The notes under the pieces: model-generated | Database searches by the model: none | Told to the model about the DNA's origin: nothing | What the model saw: the letters and a program-made list of their open reading frames with translations, nothing else | Shown: positions 25,540 through 36,416 of the stretch, piece by piece | Layout of the letters: the number at the start of each line of letters is the position of its first letter | Numbering within the stretch: the stretch's first letter is position 1 | Program-made: the position numbers and the translations under genes | Origin: Thiobacillus sp. | GTDB taxonomy: Bacteria > Pseudomonadota > Gammaproteobacteria > Burkholderiales > Thiobacillaceae | Assembly: GCA_019459325.1 (NCBI GenBank) | Contig: JAIBFA010000073.1 | Location: forward strand, 1-64,000 | Direction of reading: 5' to 3' | DNA: 64,000 nucleotides

Positions 25540-25968
25540 ATGGCTGTTCAGCGTACTTTTTCCATCATCAAACCCGATGCCGTCGCCAAGAACGTGATTG
25601 GCAAGATCGTCAGCCGCTTCGAGAGCAATGGCCTCAAGGTGGTGGCGTCAAAAATGAAGCACCTGTCGCGCCAGGAAGCCGAAGGCTTCTACGCCGTGCA
25701 CCGTGAGCGCCCGTTCTTCAAGGACCTGGTCGACTTCATGATCTCGGGCCCGGTGGTGTTGCAAGTGCTGGAAGGCGAAGACGCGATTGCAAAAAACCGC
25801 GCACTGATGGGCGCGACCGACCCGAAGAAGGCCGAAGCCGGCACCATCCGCGCCGATTTCGCCGAGAGCATCGACGCCAACGCCGTGCACGGCTCGGATG
25901 CGCCGGAAACCGCAGCGATCGAAATCGCCTATTTTTTCCCCGCCTGCGAAGTCTACGCGGGCCGCTGA
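25540..25968 (+). CDS. ndk: Nucleoside diphosphate kinase
   Basis: Balances nucleoside triphosphate pools by phosphate transfer through an active histidine. The 142-residue product starts [18 protein letters not shown] and has the catalytic block [20 protein letters not shown] lies 7 nt before the ATG at 25540; an ATG two codons upstream is less well placed. The ndk-rlmN-pilF order is standard in betaproteobacteria, and rlmN begins 10 bp after the stop. Confidence 0.97.
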   Translation: MAVQRTFSIIKPDAVAKNVIGKIVSRFESNGLKVVASKMKHLSRQEAEGFYAVHRERPFFKDLVDFMISGPVVLQVLEGEDAIAKNRALMGATDPKKAEAGTIRADFAESIDANAVHGSDAPETAAIEIAYFFPACEVYAGR

Positions 25969-25978
25969 TCGCACTGTA

Positions 25979-27097
25979 ATGCCGCAAAACCTGCTTGATC
26001 TCGACCTCGAAGGACTGACCGCCTGGTTCACCGAACTCGGCGAGAAGCCGTTTCGCGCCAAGCAGGTGTTCCACTGGGTGCACCAGTCCGGGGTGGCCGA
26101 TTTTGCGCAGATGACCGACATTGCCAAAAGCCTGCGCGAGAAACTGCAGCAGTTGGCGGTGGTGGCGCCGCCGGCGATCAATTACGCGCACACCTCGGCC
26201 GACGGTACACGCAAGTGGCTGTTCGATGTCGGCGTCGCAAACGGCATCGAGACGGTATTCATCCCGGAAGACGACCGCGGCACCCTGTGCGTGTCGTCGC
26301 AGGTCGGTTGCGCACTGGAATGCACCTTCTGCTCGACCGGGCGGCAGGGCTTCAACCGCAACCTGACGGTGGCCGAGATCATCGCCCAGCTGTGGGTGGC
26401 GCACCACAGCCTGAAGACCGAGCCGAATCGCACCGCGCTCAATCACGGCGCAGGCGAAATCTCCGATCGCCCGGTGACCAACGTGGTGATGATGGGCATG
26501 GGCGAGCCGCTGGCCAATTTCGAGAACGTGGTGACCGCGCTCGGTATCATGCTAGACGACCATGCCTACGGCCTGTCGCGGCGCCGGGTGACGGTGTCGA
26601 CCTCAGGTCTGGTGCCGGCAATGGACCGGCTGGCCGAGCGCTGTCCGGTGGCACTGGCGGTGAGCCTGCACGCCCCCAACGATGCGTTGCGCGACCAGAT
26701 CGTGCCGATCAACAAGAAATACCCGCTGGCGGAACTGATGGCGGCTTGCCGGCGTTATCTGGTGCATGCGCCGCGTGATTTCATCACCTTCGAATATGTG
26801 ATGCTGGCCGGAGTGAACGACCAAGCCGAGCACGCGCGTCAGCTGATCGAACTGACGCGCGACGTGCCGTGCAAATTCAATCTCATCCCGTTCAATCCGT
26901 TCCCGGATTCCGGTTATGAAAAACCGCGTGTCGACACCATGCGGGTGTTCCGTGAGATTCTGCAGGACGCGGGCTATGTGGTGACCACGCGCAAGACGCG
27001 CGGCGACGATATCGATGCCGCCTGCGGCCAGTTGGCAGGCAAGGTGGCCGACAAGAGCGGGCGCGTAATGAAACGGATGCACAAGGAGGCAGCGTGA
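25979..27097 (+). CDS. rlmN: 23S rRNA/tRNA adenine-C2 methyltransferase RlmN
   Basis: Radical-SAM enzyme that methylates C2 of A2503 in 23S rRNA and A37 in some tRNAs. The 372-residue product has the radical-SAM cysteines in [15 protein letters not shown], the [13 protein letters not shown] block, and the C-terminal catalytic cysteine in [13 protein letters not shown]. The ATG at 25979 gives [13 protein letters not shown]; upstream in-frame sequence belongs to ndk. Its stop overlaps the GTG start of pilF. Confidence 0.97.
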   Translation: MPQNLLDLDLEGLTAWFTELGEKPFRAKQVFHWVHQSGVADFAQMTDIAKSLREKLQQLAVVAPPAINYAHTSADGTRKWLFDVGVANGIETVFIPEDDRGTLCVSSQVGCALECTFCSTGRQGFNRNLTVAEIIAQLWVAHHSLKTEPNRTALNHGAGEISDRPVTNVVMMGMGEPLANFENVVTALGIMLDDHAYGLSRRRVTVSTSGLVPAMDRLAERCPVALAVSLHAPNDALRDQIVPINKKYPLAELMAACRRYLVHAPRDFITFEYVMLAGVNDQAEHARQLIELTRDVPCKFNLIPFNPFPDSGYEKPRVDTMRVFREILQDAGYVVTTRKTRGDDIDAACGQLAGKVADKSGRVMKRMHKEAA

Positions 27098-27861
27098 AAA
27101 AATGGATCGTGATGGCGGCAGTCTTGCTGGCGGGCTGTGCAGCCCAGCCTGTCGGGGAAAGTGGCGTGGCCAACACGCAGGTCGACAGCGAAAGCCGTCA
27201 GCGTGCGCGTGCTTTCACCGATCTGGCCAATGCCTATTTTGCCCGCGCCCAGTACAAGATCGCACTGGACGAGCTGCGCAAGGCCATCACGGCGGATAAC
27301 CATTTTGGTCCGGCCTACAACATCTACGGCCTGATCTATATGGAACTGGCCGAGGACAAGCTGGCCGAGGAAAACTTCCGCCGCGCCATCGAGCTGGATC
27401 GCAGCGATTCTGAAACACGCAACAACTATGGCTGGTTCCTCTGCACGCGCGGCCGTTACGATGAAGGGCTCGAGCAGTTCAGCACCGCCCTGCGCAATCC
27501 CTTGTACGCACAGCCCGAGCAGGCCATGGCCAATGCCGGCCTGTGCGCCGAAAGGAAGGGCGACCTCGCGCTGGCTGAAACCAATCTGCTGAAGTCGCTC
27601 AAGCTGCAACCCGACAACGCCAATACGATCATCAAGCTGGCGGGTCTGCATTTCCGCCAGGGGCGGACGGTGGAGGCGCAGCGCCTGCTGGCTCGGCATG
27701 CCGAGCTGGCGCCGCCGACCGCGGAAAGCCTGTGGCTGGGCGTTCGACTGGAACGGAGGCTAGGTGACCGCGCGCAGGAAGCGGCCTATGGCCTGCAACT
27801 GCGCAAGCGCTTTCCCGACTCGAATGAAGCGCGGCAGTTGCTGACGGGGCAATACGAATGA
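27094..27861 (+). CDS. pilF: Type IV pilus biogenesis/stability lipoprotein PilF (PilW)
   Basis: Outer-membrane pilotin that helps the PilQ secretin assemble. The 255-residue product has a lipoprotein signal with lipobox LAGC (C15), then TPR repeats ([60 protein letters not shown]). Start is a GTG at 27094 overlapping the rlmN stop (GTGA). It overlaps the next gene by 4 bp. The window has no other pilus gene, so its function is inferred from family and conserved order. Confidence 0.9.
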   Translation: MKKWIVMAAVLLAGCAAQPVGESGVANTQVDSESRQRARAFTDLANAYFARAQYKIALDELRKAITADNHFGPAYNIYGLIYMELAEDKLAEENFRRAIELDRSDSETRNNYGWFLCTRGRYDEGLEQFSTALRNPLYAQPEQAMANAGLCAERKGDLALAETNLLKSLKLQPDNANTIIKLAGLHFRQGRTVEAQRLLARHAELAPPTAESLWLGVRLERRLGDRAQEAAYGLQLRKRFPDSNEARQLLTGQYE

Positions 27862-28688
27862 GCGAGAACGGTCAATCCCAGATCGGACAGATTTTGCGCG
27901 ATGCGCGCGAACAGCAGGGGATGACGCTGGAGGATGCCGCCGCACGCTTGCGTCTGATGCACCGCCAGGTCGAGGCCATGGAGACGGATGATTTCGAGAG
28001 CCTCGGTCAGCCCGTGTTTGCCCGCGGGTTCGTTCGCAACTACGCGCGCTTGCTGGGACTCGCGCCCGAAACGCTGCTGGCGCGGATGGAAGGCGCCCCG
28101 GCGGAACCGACTGCGGTCAGCCATGCCGAGCCGCCCTTGCCGCGCTCCTGGCTGACTTCGCCCTGGCTGATTCTCCTGCTGCTGGGCATGCTCGTGGTGG
28201 TGGCGGCGCCGGTGGCGCTGTATTGGTGGCTCAACAGCGAGGGTGAGGATGATGCGGGCAGCCGGGTGCAGCAGTCAGCTGCGCAAGCCCCTCCCGCGCC
28301 TGTTGCTGTGCCGCAACCCGTTGCAGCGCCGGTGGAAGCGCCGCTTGTTGCCCCCGAACCGGTCTCCGTTCCGCCGGACGCACCTGCGGCAGCGAGCGCC
28401 GAGCCGACCGAGGCCGGCGCATCCGTGGCCCCCGAAACGCCGGCGGTCAAGGGTGTACTGCATCTCGAATTCGGCGACGAATCCTGGGTCGAAATCAAGG
28501 ATGCCAGCGGCCGCATGCTGTATCGCCAGCTCAACCCGCCTGGCAGCAGCGTCGACATTCTGGGCCAGCCCCCGTTCGATGTGGTAATCGGCAACGCAGA
28601 GCAAGCGCGCATGACCTATAACGGCCGCCCCATCGATTTGAAACCCTTTATTGCGGTGACGGTCGCCCGCTTTACGCTGGAAGAATGA
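27858..28688 (+). CDS. rodZ: RodZ-like helix-turn-helix membrane protein
   Basis: RodZ links MreB to the membrane for rod-shape maintenance. The 276-residue product has an N-terminal Cro-type HTH ([35 protein letters not shown]), one membrane helix near residues 95-120 ([20 protein letters not shown]), a Pro/Ala-rich periplasmic linker and a C-terminal DUF4115 domain ([20 protein letters not shown]). This is the standard RodZ layout, although shorter than in E. coli. It overlaps pilF and ispG by 4 bp each. Confidence 0.9.
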   Translation: MSENGQSQIGQILRDAREQQGMTLEDAAARLRLMHRQVEAMETDDFESLGQPVFARGFVRNYARLLGLAPETLLARMEGAPAEPTAVSHAEPPLPRSWLTSPWLILLLLGMLVVVAAPVALYWWLNSEGEDDAGSRVQQSAAQAPPAPVAVPQPVAAPVEAPLVAPEPVSVPPDAPAAASAEPTEAGASVAPETPAVKGVLHLEFGDESWVEIKDASGRMLYRQLNPPGSSVDILGQPPFDVVIGNAEQARMTYNGRPIDLKPFIAVTVARFTLEE

Positions 28689-29908
28689 TGGCTCAGATTG
28701 TCCGTCGCCCCACCCGCCAGGTGCGGATCGGCCATGTGCTGGTCGGCGGTGACGCACCCGTGGTGGTGCAGTCGATGACCAACACCGATACCGTCGATCT
28801 CACGGGGACCGTGCGCCAAGTGCAAGCGCTCGCCGAGGCCGGTTCGGAACTGGTGCGGCTGACCGTCAATACGCTGGAAGCCGCCACTGCGGTGCCGCGC
28901 ATCCGCGAACGCCTCGACGCGCTGGGCTGCCGGGTGCCGCTGATCGGCGACTTCCACTTCAATGGCCACAAGCTGCTGACCCAGGTGCCCGAGTGCGCCG
29001 AGGCGCTGGCCAAGCTGCGAATTAACCCGGGCAATATCGGACGTGGCAACAAGCGCGATGAGCAGTTCGCCACCCTGATCGAAGTGGCGTGTCGCTACGA
29101 CAAGCCGGTGCGCATCGGCGTCAACTGGGGCAGCCTCGACCAGGCGCTGGCGGTGCGCATGATGGACGACAACGCGCGTCTCGCGCAGCCGGAAGATGCC
29201 GAGGTGGTGATGCGCCGCGCGATGGTGGCCTCCGCCCTGGAATCAGCGAAAAAGGCCGAGGAACTGGGCTTGGGCGGCGACAAGATCATCCTCTCGTGCA
29301 AGATGAGCCGGGTGCAGGACCTGATTTCGGTGTACCGCGACCTCGCGTCGCAGTGCGACTATCCGCTGCACTTGGGGCTGACCGAGGCCGGCATGGGCAG
29401 CAAGGGCATCGTCGCCTCGACCGCTGCCCTGTCCGTGCTGCTGCAGGAAGGCATCGGCGACACGATTCGTATTTCCCTGACGCCCGAACCGGGCGGCGAT
29501 CGCACCCAGGAGGTGCGCGTCGGCCAGGAAATCCTGCAGGCGCTGGGCCTGCGCGCGTTCACCCCGCAGGTCACCGCCTGTCCAGGCTGCGGACGCACTA
29601 CCTCGACCGTGTTCCAGGAACTGGCACAGGACATCGAAACCTACCTGCGCAACCAGATGCCGCTCTGGCGCAGCCAATATCCCGGCGTCGAATCCATGCA
29701 GGTGGCGGTGATGGGCTGCGTGGTCAACGGTCCCGGCGAATCCAAGCACGCCAACATCGGCATCTCGCTGCCCGGCACCGGTGAGGTCCCGGTCGCGCCG
29801 GTGTACGTCGACGGGGAGAAGACCGTGACGCTCAAAGGCGACCGGATCGCCGCGGATTTCCAGGTGATCGTCGAAGACTATGTGCGCAGCCATTACGGCG
29901 CTGCGTGA
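28685..29908 (+). CDS. ispG: 4-hydroxy-3-methylbut-2-en-1-yl diphosphate synthase IspG
   Basis: Iron-sulfur enzyme that reductively opens MEcPP in the MEP isoprenoid pathway. The 407-residue product has [22 protein letters not shown] near the start and the cluster region [17 protein letters not shown] with a later GCVVNGPGE, supplying the three cysteines. Start is the ATG at 28685 overlapping the rodZ stop; the adjacent ATG at 28688 cannot be excluded. Length matches the proteobacterial form without the plant insert. Confidence 0.97.
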   Translation: MMAQIVRRPTRQVRIGHVLVGGDAPVVVQSMTNTDTVDLTGTVRQVQALAEAGSELVRLTVNTLEAATAVPRIRERLDALGCRVPLIGDFHFNGHKLLTQVPECAEALAKLRINPGNIGRGNKRDEQFATLIEVACRYDKPVRIGVNWGSLDQALAVRMMDDNARLAQPEDAEVVMRRAMVASALESAKKAEELGLGGDKIILSCKMSRVQDLISVYRDLASQCDYPLHLGLTEAGMGSKGIVASTAALSVLLQEGIGDTIRISLTPEPGGDRTQEVRVGQEILQALGLRAFTPQVTACPGCGRTTSTVFQELAQDIETYLRNQMPLWRSQYPGVESMQVAVMGCVVNGPGESKHANIGISLPGTGEVPVAPVYVDGEKTVTLKGDRIAADFQVIVEDYVRSHYGAA

Positions 29909-29931
29909 CACGCATTCCTGTTGATTAATTT

Positions 29932-31191
<1,260 letters not shown>

Positions 31192-31196
31192 ATGAC

Positions 31197-31838
31197 ATGG
31201 CAACCTACGATCTCGACGAACAGGAACGGCTGGACGAACTGAAGGCCTGGTGGAAACGCTGGGGCAACCTGCTGATGATCGGGCTGGCCGTGCTGATCGC
31301 GGCGGCGGCGGGCTGGCGCTACTGGCAGAACCACACGGTGACGCAAAGCCTGGAAGCCGCCACCGTGTACGAAAAACTCACCCAGTCGCTGGCCGCCAAC
31401 GACGCCAAGGGTGCACGCGAGGCGGGGGCGATGCTGATCGACCAGTACAAGGGCACCGCATATGCGCCGCGTGCCGCACTGTTGCTGGCCAAGCTGAACG
31501 TTGTCGCCAAGGATGTGAAAAGCGCGCAGGCCCAGCTGGAGTGGGCCGCGGCCAACAGCAAGGAACCCGCGGTCAAGGATCTGGCGCGTCTGCGGCTGGC
31601 CGGCGTGCAACTCGACCAGAAACAGCATGACGCTGCGCTGAAAACACTGTCCGCCACCCACAGCGATGCGTTTGCCTTCCGCTTCCACGATCTGAAGGGC
31701 GACGTGCTGCTGGCGCAGGGCAAACCGGCCGAGGCGCGCGCCGCGTACCAGGCAGCCTTCGGAAAAATGGCGGAAGACAACCCCTACCGCAACATTGTCG
31801 AACTGAAGCTCGACGCGCTGGGAGGAGAAGCCAAATGA
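31197..31838 (+). CDS. yfgM: YfgM-family tetratricopeptide membrane protein
   Basis: YfgM is a periplasm-facing ancillary subunit of the SecYEG translocon that works with chaperones such as PpiD. The 213-residue product has a cytoplasmic N-terminus (MATYDLDEQERLDELKAWWKRW), one membrane helix near residues 24-44 (MIGLAVLIAAAAGWRYW) and TPR-like repeats. This matches the UPF0070/YfgM layout and the conserved hisS-yfgM-bamB order. It overlaps bamB by 4 bp. Confidence 0.88.
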   Translation: MATYDLDEQERLDELKAWWKRWGNLLMIGLAVLIAAAAGWRYWQNHTVTQSLEAATVYEKLTQSLAANDAKGAREAGAMLIDQYKGTAYAPRAALLLAKLNVVAKDVKSAQAQLEWAAANSKEPAVKDLARLRLAGVQLDQKQHDAALKTLSATHSDAFAFRFHDLKGDVLLAQGKPAEARAAYQAAFGKMAEDNPYRNIVELKLDALGGEAK

Positions 31839-32995
31839 AGATGCGCTTGATTGTCGCCAGCCTGGCGCTGGCTGTATCGGGATGCAGCACGGTGGGCTCG
31901 ATGACGAGCACGGTAGGCGGCTGGTTCGGCTCTGGGCCCGCCAAGGCCAAGCCCGCCGAACTCGTCGAATTCAAGCCGACCGCCAGCCTTGCCGAAGCTT
32001 GGAAAGGTGACACCGGAGAGGCGGGCGGTTATCTGTTCCGCCCCCAGGCCGAAGGCGACGACGTGCTCGCCGCCGGCGGCAGCCGCGTGGTGCGCATCGC
32101 GGTGGCAACCGGTAATACGGTCTGGCGCAACGACACCGGCGTGAAGCTGTCGGCCGGGGCCGGCGCGGGCCAGGGGCTGGTGTTGGCGGGCGGAGGCAAG
32201 GGCGAATTGCTGGCGCTGGATCGATCCAGCGGGCAGCTGCGCTGGAAAGTGACGCTGTCGAGCGAAGTGACCGGTCAGTTGCTGGCGCTCGCCGACACGG
32301 TGATTGCACGCACTGGAGATGGCCGCGTGCATGGCCTTGCCGCGGCTGACGGCAGCCAAAAATGGCTGTACAGCCGCAATCTGCCGGCCCTGAGCCTGCG
32401 CGGCTCGGGCGGCATGGTGGTGCGTGACGACGTGCTGTACGCCGGGTTTCCCGGCGGCAAGCTGGTCGCGCTGAACGCCGCCAATGGCGCCCAGCTGTGG
32501 GAGGCCACGGTGGCGCTGCCGCGCGGAGCGACCGAACTCGAACGGGTGGCCGACGTGATGGGCAATCCGGTGGTGGACGAGCGACAGGTGTGTGCCGTCG
32601 CCTACCAGGGACGCGTGGCCTGCTTCGACCGTCGCAACGGCTCACCGCTGTGGACGCGCGACACCTCCAGCAACAGTGGCCTGGCGATGGACGAGCGCAA
32701 TGTGTACGTCACCGACGACAAGGACGCCGTAACGGCCTACGATAAAACCAGTGGCCGCGCCGGCTGGCGGCAGGACAAGCTGGCGCGCCGCCAGGTCACC
32801 GCGCCGCTGGCGCTGGGTGCCTGGGTGGTGGTGGCCGACGGCGAAGGCTATGTGCATGTGTTGTCGGCCGAGGACGGCAGCTTCGTTGCGCGTGCCAAAG
32901 TCGATAGTAGCGTGCGTACGGCGCCGGTCGACATCGGGCCGGGCTTCGCCGTGCAGACGGCCAAAGGCAGCGTCGTCGCTTTCAGACTTAAATAA
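31835..32995 (+). CDS. bamB: Outer-membrane assembly lipoprotein BamB
   Basis: BAM-complex lipoprotein that supports beta-barrel insertion. The 386-residue product has a lipoprotein signal with C17 in AVSGCSTVG and an eight-bladed PQQ-type beta-propeller, seen as repeats such as VVRIAVATGNTVWRND, LLALDRSSGQLRWKV and LVALNAANGAQLWEA. Length fits BamB. Its start overlaps the yfgM stop, and der follows 39 bp later. Confidence 0.95.
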   Translation: MKMRLIVASLALAVSGCSTVGSMTSTVGGWFGSGPAKAKPAELVEFKPTASLAEAWKGDTGEAGGYLFRPQAEGDDVLAAGGSRVVRIAVATGNTVWRNDTGVKLSAGAGAGQGLVLAGGGKGELLALDRSSGQLRWKVTLSSEVTGQLLALADTVIARTGDGRVHGLAAADGSQKWLYSRNLPALSLRGSGGMVVRDDVLYAGFPGGKLVALNAANGAQLWEATVALPRGATELERVADVMGNPVVDERQVCAVAYQGRVACFDRRNGSPLWTRDTSSNSGLAMDERNVYVTDDKDAVTAYDKTSGRAGWRQDKLARRQVTAPLALGAWVVVADGEGYVHVLSAEDGSFVARAKVDSSVRTAPVDIGPGFAVQTAKGSVVAFRLK

Positions 32996-33034
32996 AGACG
33001 TGCGGGTTTGGCCCGCGCATCAGCAAGGATAGCC

Positions 33035-34444
33035 ATGCTTCCCACTCTGGTTCTTGTCGGACGTCCCAACGTCGGCAAGTCCACCCTATTCAACCGCCTC
33101 ACCGGCACGCGTGATGCGCTGGTGCACGACCTGCCGGGGATGACGCGCGACCGCCATTACGGGCGCGGGCGCATCGGTGGCAAGCCCTATCTGGTGGTGG
33201 ATACCGGCGGTCTCGAACCGGTGGCCAAGGAGGGCATCATGGCCGAAATGGCGCGTCAGACGCTGCAGGCCATCGACGAGGCCGATGCCATCATCTTCAT
33301 GGTCGATGCGCGCAGTGGCCTCACCCCGCAGGATAAAGTGATCGCCGATCGGTTGCGCCGCGCTTCCTGCCCGGTGCTGCTCGCGGTCAACAAGGCCGAA
33401 GGGATGAACCGCGCGGTGATCACCGCAGAATTCCACGAGCTCGGACTGGGCGAACCGCTGGCGATTTCCGGCGCGCATGGCGACGGCATCGCCGATCTGG
33501 TGGACGAGGCGCTGGCGCCGTTTTCCGAAGAGGAAGAAAAGACCGACGAATTCGGCATCCCCAAGATTGCGCTGGTGGGGCGCCCCAATGTGGGCAAATC
33601 GACCCTGGTCAATGCGCTGGTGGGGGAGGAGCGCGTCATCGCGTTCGACCAGCCGGGCACCACGCGCGACTCGATCTATGTCGAGTTCGAACGCGACGGC
33701 AAGCCCTACATCCTGATCGACACCGCCGGCGTGCGCCGCCGCGGCAAGGTGTTCGAGACGGTGGAAAAATTCTCCGTCATCAAGACTCTCCAGGCGATCG
33801 AGGATGCCAACGTGGTGGTGCTGGTGCTCGACGCACGCGAGAGTATTTCCGAGCAGGACGCGCACCTGGCCGGCTTCGTGCTGGAAACCGGGCGCGCGCT
33901 GGTGGTGGCGGTCAACAAGTGGGACGGTCTCTCGGCCGAGCAGCGCGACGACATCAAGCGCGACATCGGCCGCAAGCTCGCGTTTCTCGACTTTGCCCGC
34001 TTCAACTACATTTCGGCGCTGAAGGCCAAGGGCCTGGACACCCTGCTGAAGGATGTGGAAGCCGCGCACGCCGCCGCCTTCCTCAAGATGTCGACGCCCA
34101 AGCTCACGCGGGTACTGGAGATGGCGGTGGAACAGCACGCGCCGCCGAAGAGCGGACTGTTCCGCCCGAAGCCGCGTTACGCCCACCAGGGCGGCAAGAA
34201 TCCGCCGGTCATCATCCTGCACGGCAACGCGCTGGAAGGCTTGCGGGACGACTACAAGCGCTATCTGGAAAGCAGTTTCCGCAAGGCATTCAATCTGCAG
34301 GGCACACCGTTGCGCATTCAGATCAAGGAAGATGGCAGCAAGAATCCGTTCGAGGGGAAAGCGCGTGCGCCGTTGACCGAGAGCGAGGCCACGCGGATGC
34401 GGCGCAAGAAGCGGGTACGGCGCAAGGTCCATGGCGCTGACTGA
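33035..34444 (+). CDS. der: Ribosome-assembly GTPase Der (EngA)
   Basis: Essential GTPase for late 50S subunit maturation. The 469-residue product has two tandem G domains, each with GRPNVGKST, DTxG ([16 protein letters not shown]) and NKxE/NKWD motifs, then a C-terminal KH-like domain (RTPLRIQ-type segment [16 protein letters not shown]) and a basic tail. ATG at 33035 follows an AAGGA site. It ends the long ispG-to-der block. Confidence 0.98.
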   Translation: MLPTLVLVGRPNVGKSTLFNRLTGTRDALVHDLPGMTRDRHYGRGRIGGKPYLVVDTGGLEPVAKEGIMAEMARQTLQAIDEADAIIFMVDARSGLTPQDKVIADRLRRASCPVLLAVNKAEGMNRAVITAEFHELGLGEPLAISGAHGDGIADLVDEALAPFSEEEEKTDEFGIPKIALVGRPNVGKSTLVNALVGEERVIAFDQPGTTRDSIYVEFERDGKPYILIDTAGVRRRGKVFETVEKFSVIKTLQAIEDANVVVLVLDARESISEQDAHLAGFVLETGRALVVAVNKWDGLSAEQRDDIKRDIGRKLAFLDFARFNYISALKAKGLDTLLKDVEAAHAAAFLKMSTPKLTRVLEMAVEQHAPPKSGLFRPKPRYAHQGGKNPPVIILHGNALEGLRDDYKRYLESSFRKAFNLQGTPLRIQIKEDGSKNPFEGKARAPLTESEATRMRRKKRVRRKVHGAD

Positions 34445-34571
34445 GCGCCAGCGCTGCGCTCCACCCGCAAGGGGTGGACGCGTTTATCCCTAAAAGGGGG
34501 AGGCAATGTCTGTAAGCCGCTAAAGCAGCTACAGCCATGCACTAGAGCCGCTGAAGCGGCAACAACCACGC
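34445..34571. other. Intergenic region with hairpins and a degenerate 19-bp direct repeat
   Basis: Between the convergent der and 34.6-kb genes. TCCACCC (34460-34466) can pair with GGGTGGA (34472-34478). AGCCGCTaAAGCaGCtACA (34515-34533) recurs as AGCCGCTgAAGCgGCaACA (34546-34564), 16 of 19 positions identical; the second copy forms a GCCGCT/AGCGGC hairpin. These may serve as terminators for both flanking genes. No coding sequence is supported. Confidence 0.45.
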
Positions 34572-34823
34572 TCAGTCGAGCCAGCGCACCAGATAAAACA
34601 GCTTGAATCCTTCCGACGAGCGCGACGGGCCACTGGCGATCGCCGCGTGGCGGCACTTGTCCGGGTCCGCGTGCGCCAGCGCCTCGTCCTCGCTGGCATA
34701 AACCTCGACCACGCCCTCGGGAAAGCGCGTGCGTTTTTTGCCCGACGGCGAATAAATCACCACCGCTGTCGTGCCGACGACTTTCGATTCGACATCGGTG
34801 AACAGGCTGGTGGCTTGCGGCAT
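34572..34823 (-). CDS. Small hypothetical protein (83 aa)
   Basis: The product starts MPQATSLFTDVESKVVGT and reads as a small alpha/beta protein with a basic patch (SPSGKKRTRFPEGVVEVY) and an aromatic end (GFKLFYLVRWLD). There is no signal or membrane segment. The ATG at 34823 comes 1 bp after the stop of the upstream 93-aa gene, so the two form an operon. I do not recognise the family. Confidence 0.6.
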   Translation of the reverse strand: MPQATSLFTDVESKVVGTTAVVIYSPSGKKRTRFPEGVVEVYASEDEALAHADPDKCRHAAIASGPSRSSEGFKLFYLVRWLD

Positions 34824-34824
34824 C

Positions 34825-35106
34825 TCAGTGGGTTTTCTTCGGAATGCTGCTGATCTTGACGGCGTGGCTGGTCGGCGTCTCGTCGGTAAAGCGCGGACGC
34901 TCATCTAGGGTGCGGCCGGTGAGTTTGGCGAGTTCGGTTTCGCGGCTGGAAATCACCACCAGGCAATCTTTGATGCCGAGTATGGTGGCTTCGGTCAGCG
35001 GACTGGGGTTACCGTCGCGCGGCGCGGTGTCGCGCACGATGGAGGTGAGGGTCTTGCGCATCATGCGCATCAGACGCTGCTCGTCGTGCAGGGCTTTTTC
35101 GTCCAT
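34825..35106 (-). CDS. Small hypothetical protein (93 aa)
   Basis: The product starts MDEKALHDEQRLMRMMRKTL and is mostly helical in the first half, with a mid segment TEATILGIKDCLVVISSRE and a charged, probably extended tail (RPRFTDETPTSHAVKIS). GGAGT lies just upstream of the ATG at 35106. It is cytoplasmic by lack of a signal. Function is not recognised; it is coupled to the 83-aa gene downstream. Confidence 0.62.
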   Translation of the reverse strand: MDEKALHDEQRLMRMMRKTLTSIVRDTAPRDGNPSPLTEATILGIKDCLVVISSRETELAKLTGRTLDERPRFTDETPTSHAVKISSIPKKTH

Positions 35107-35275
35107 GGGAATACTCCGGAATCCAGCAAAGAACAGGCATTGTCGGCGCCCGCCGGGGCCACGTCAACGCAAGCCCTTGTCCAGAGCGGGGATAAAAAGC
35201 CTGAGTGCGGGCATAAGCAGAATGAACTAGCGTTGCCTTGCGGCTGTTTTATGCTTGCCGGCGGAGGAGACACCC

Positions 35276-36364
35276 ATGCCAGACATTCAAGCCGACTTGA
35301 GCGAAGTCCGCGAAATCCGCATCAACCCCATTGTTCCGAGCGAATCGGTGCTGGTGGCCACCGCGCGCAGCATGCGTCCTAAAAAGGCCGAGGAACTGGC
35401 TCCGCGCGACACCCGCAAGCATGTCGAAACCTGCCCGTTCTGCCGCGGCAACGAGCACAAGACCCCGCCGGTGATCCTGAGTTGGCCGCCGGACGGCGAC
35501 TGGCAGATCCGCATGGTGGAAAACCTCTACCCGGTGCTGGGCGACGACCGCGAACAGGCCGGCTTCAACTTCGGCCTGCAGCAGACCATCGACGGCTACG
35601 GCCGGCATGAAGTCATCATCGACCACCATGAACACGGCATCGCCGTGCACGACATGGCCGAATCGCACCTCGCGGCACTGTTCGGCGTCTACCAGACGCG
35701 CATGCGGCAGCTGTTCGAATCGGATGAGCGGCTGAAATACGTGCTGGTGTTCAAGAACTTCGGCCCGGCGGCCGGCGCCTCGATCCCGCACACTCACAGC
35801 CAGGTGATCGCGATGCCGGTGGTGCCGGAAAACGTCGACGCCGAGGTGAGGAACAGCGCCGCGCACTACGCCAAGCACCATCACTGCATCTTCTGCGCGC
35901 TGATCGACGAGGCGCTGACTTTCGAGGCGACGATCTACGACCGCACCTCGGGCGCGGTGCGCCGCAAGATCAATGTCGGCCAGTACGTGGTCGAGCGCGG
36001 CGAGAAGTTCATCGCGATCAAGCCCTTCGCCAGTCGATACGAATGGGAGGTGCACATCCTGCCCCTGGCGCACCTGGCCGATTTTCTCGACGTGCGCGGT
36101 GAGGATATGGCCGACCTGGCGCGGGTGATGAAGCGCACCATGGCACGGCTCGATGCGGTCATCGGCGGCGCACAGTACAACTTCTTCCTGCACTCCGTGC
36201 CTCACGATGCCCAGCGCGCCGCGAACGCACCGAGCTACCACTGGCATCTGGAAATCTGTCCGCGCACCTCGATCCCCACCGGGTTCGAGCTGGGGTCCGG
36301 GCTGTTCGTCAATACCATCAACCCGGAACAGGCAGCCGAGCGTTTGCGCGCGGTGGAATTGTAA
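35276..36364 (+). CDS. GalT/HIT-superfamily nucleotidyltransferase (galactose-1-phosphate uridylyltransferase-like)
   Basis: GalT-family enzymes transfer nucleotide groups to sugar phosphates or act on related dinucleotides. The 362-residue protein has an N-terminal CPFCRGNE zinc-type pair, the active-site HTHSQ (IPHTHSQVIAMP) corresponding to GalT's HPHxQ, a second CIFC pair and a C-terminal HWHLEICPR block. The ATG at 35276 follows GGAGGAGA. No galactose genes are nearby, so the substrate may not be galactose 1-phosphate; an ADP-glucose or diadenosine-type phosphorylase role is possible. Confidence 0.82.
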   Translation: MPDIQADLSEVREIRINPIVPSESVLVATARSMRPKKAEELAPRDTRKHVETCPFCRGNEHKTPPVILSWPPDGDWQIRMVENLYPVLGDDREQAGFNFGLQQTIDGYGRHEVIIDHHEHGIAVHDMAESHLAALFGVYQTRMRQLFESDERLKYVLVFKNFGPAAGASIPHTHSQVIAMPVVPENVDAEVRNSAAHYAKHHHCIFCALIDEALTFEATIYDRTSGAVRRKINVGQYVVERGEKFIAIKPFASRYEWEVHILPLAHLADFLDVRGEDMADLARVMKRTMARLDAVIGGAQYNFFLHSVPHDAQRAANAPSYHWHLEICPRTSIPTGFELGSGLFVNTINPEQAAERLRAVEL

Positions 36365-36416
36365 AACGCGCCTTGAGACTACAATGGCGGCCTGAAATCG
36401 AATTCAAACGGTGGCC

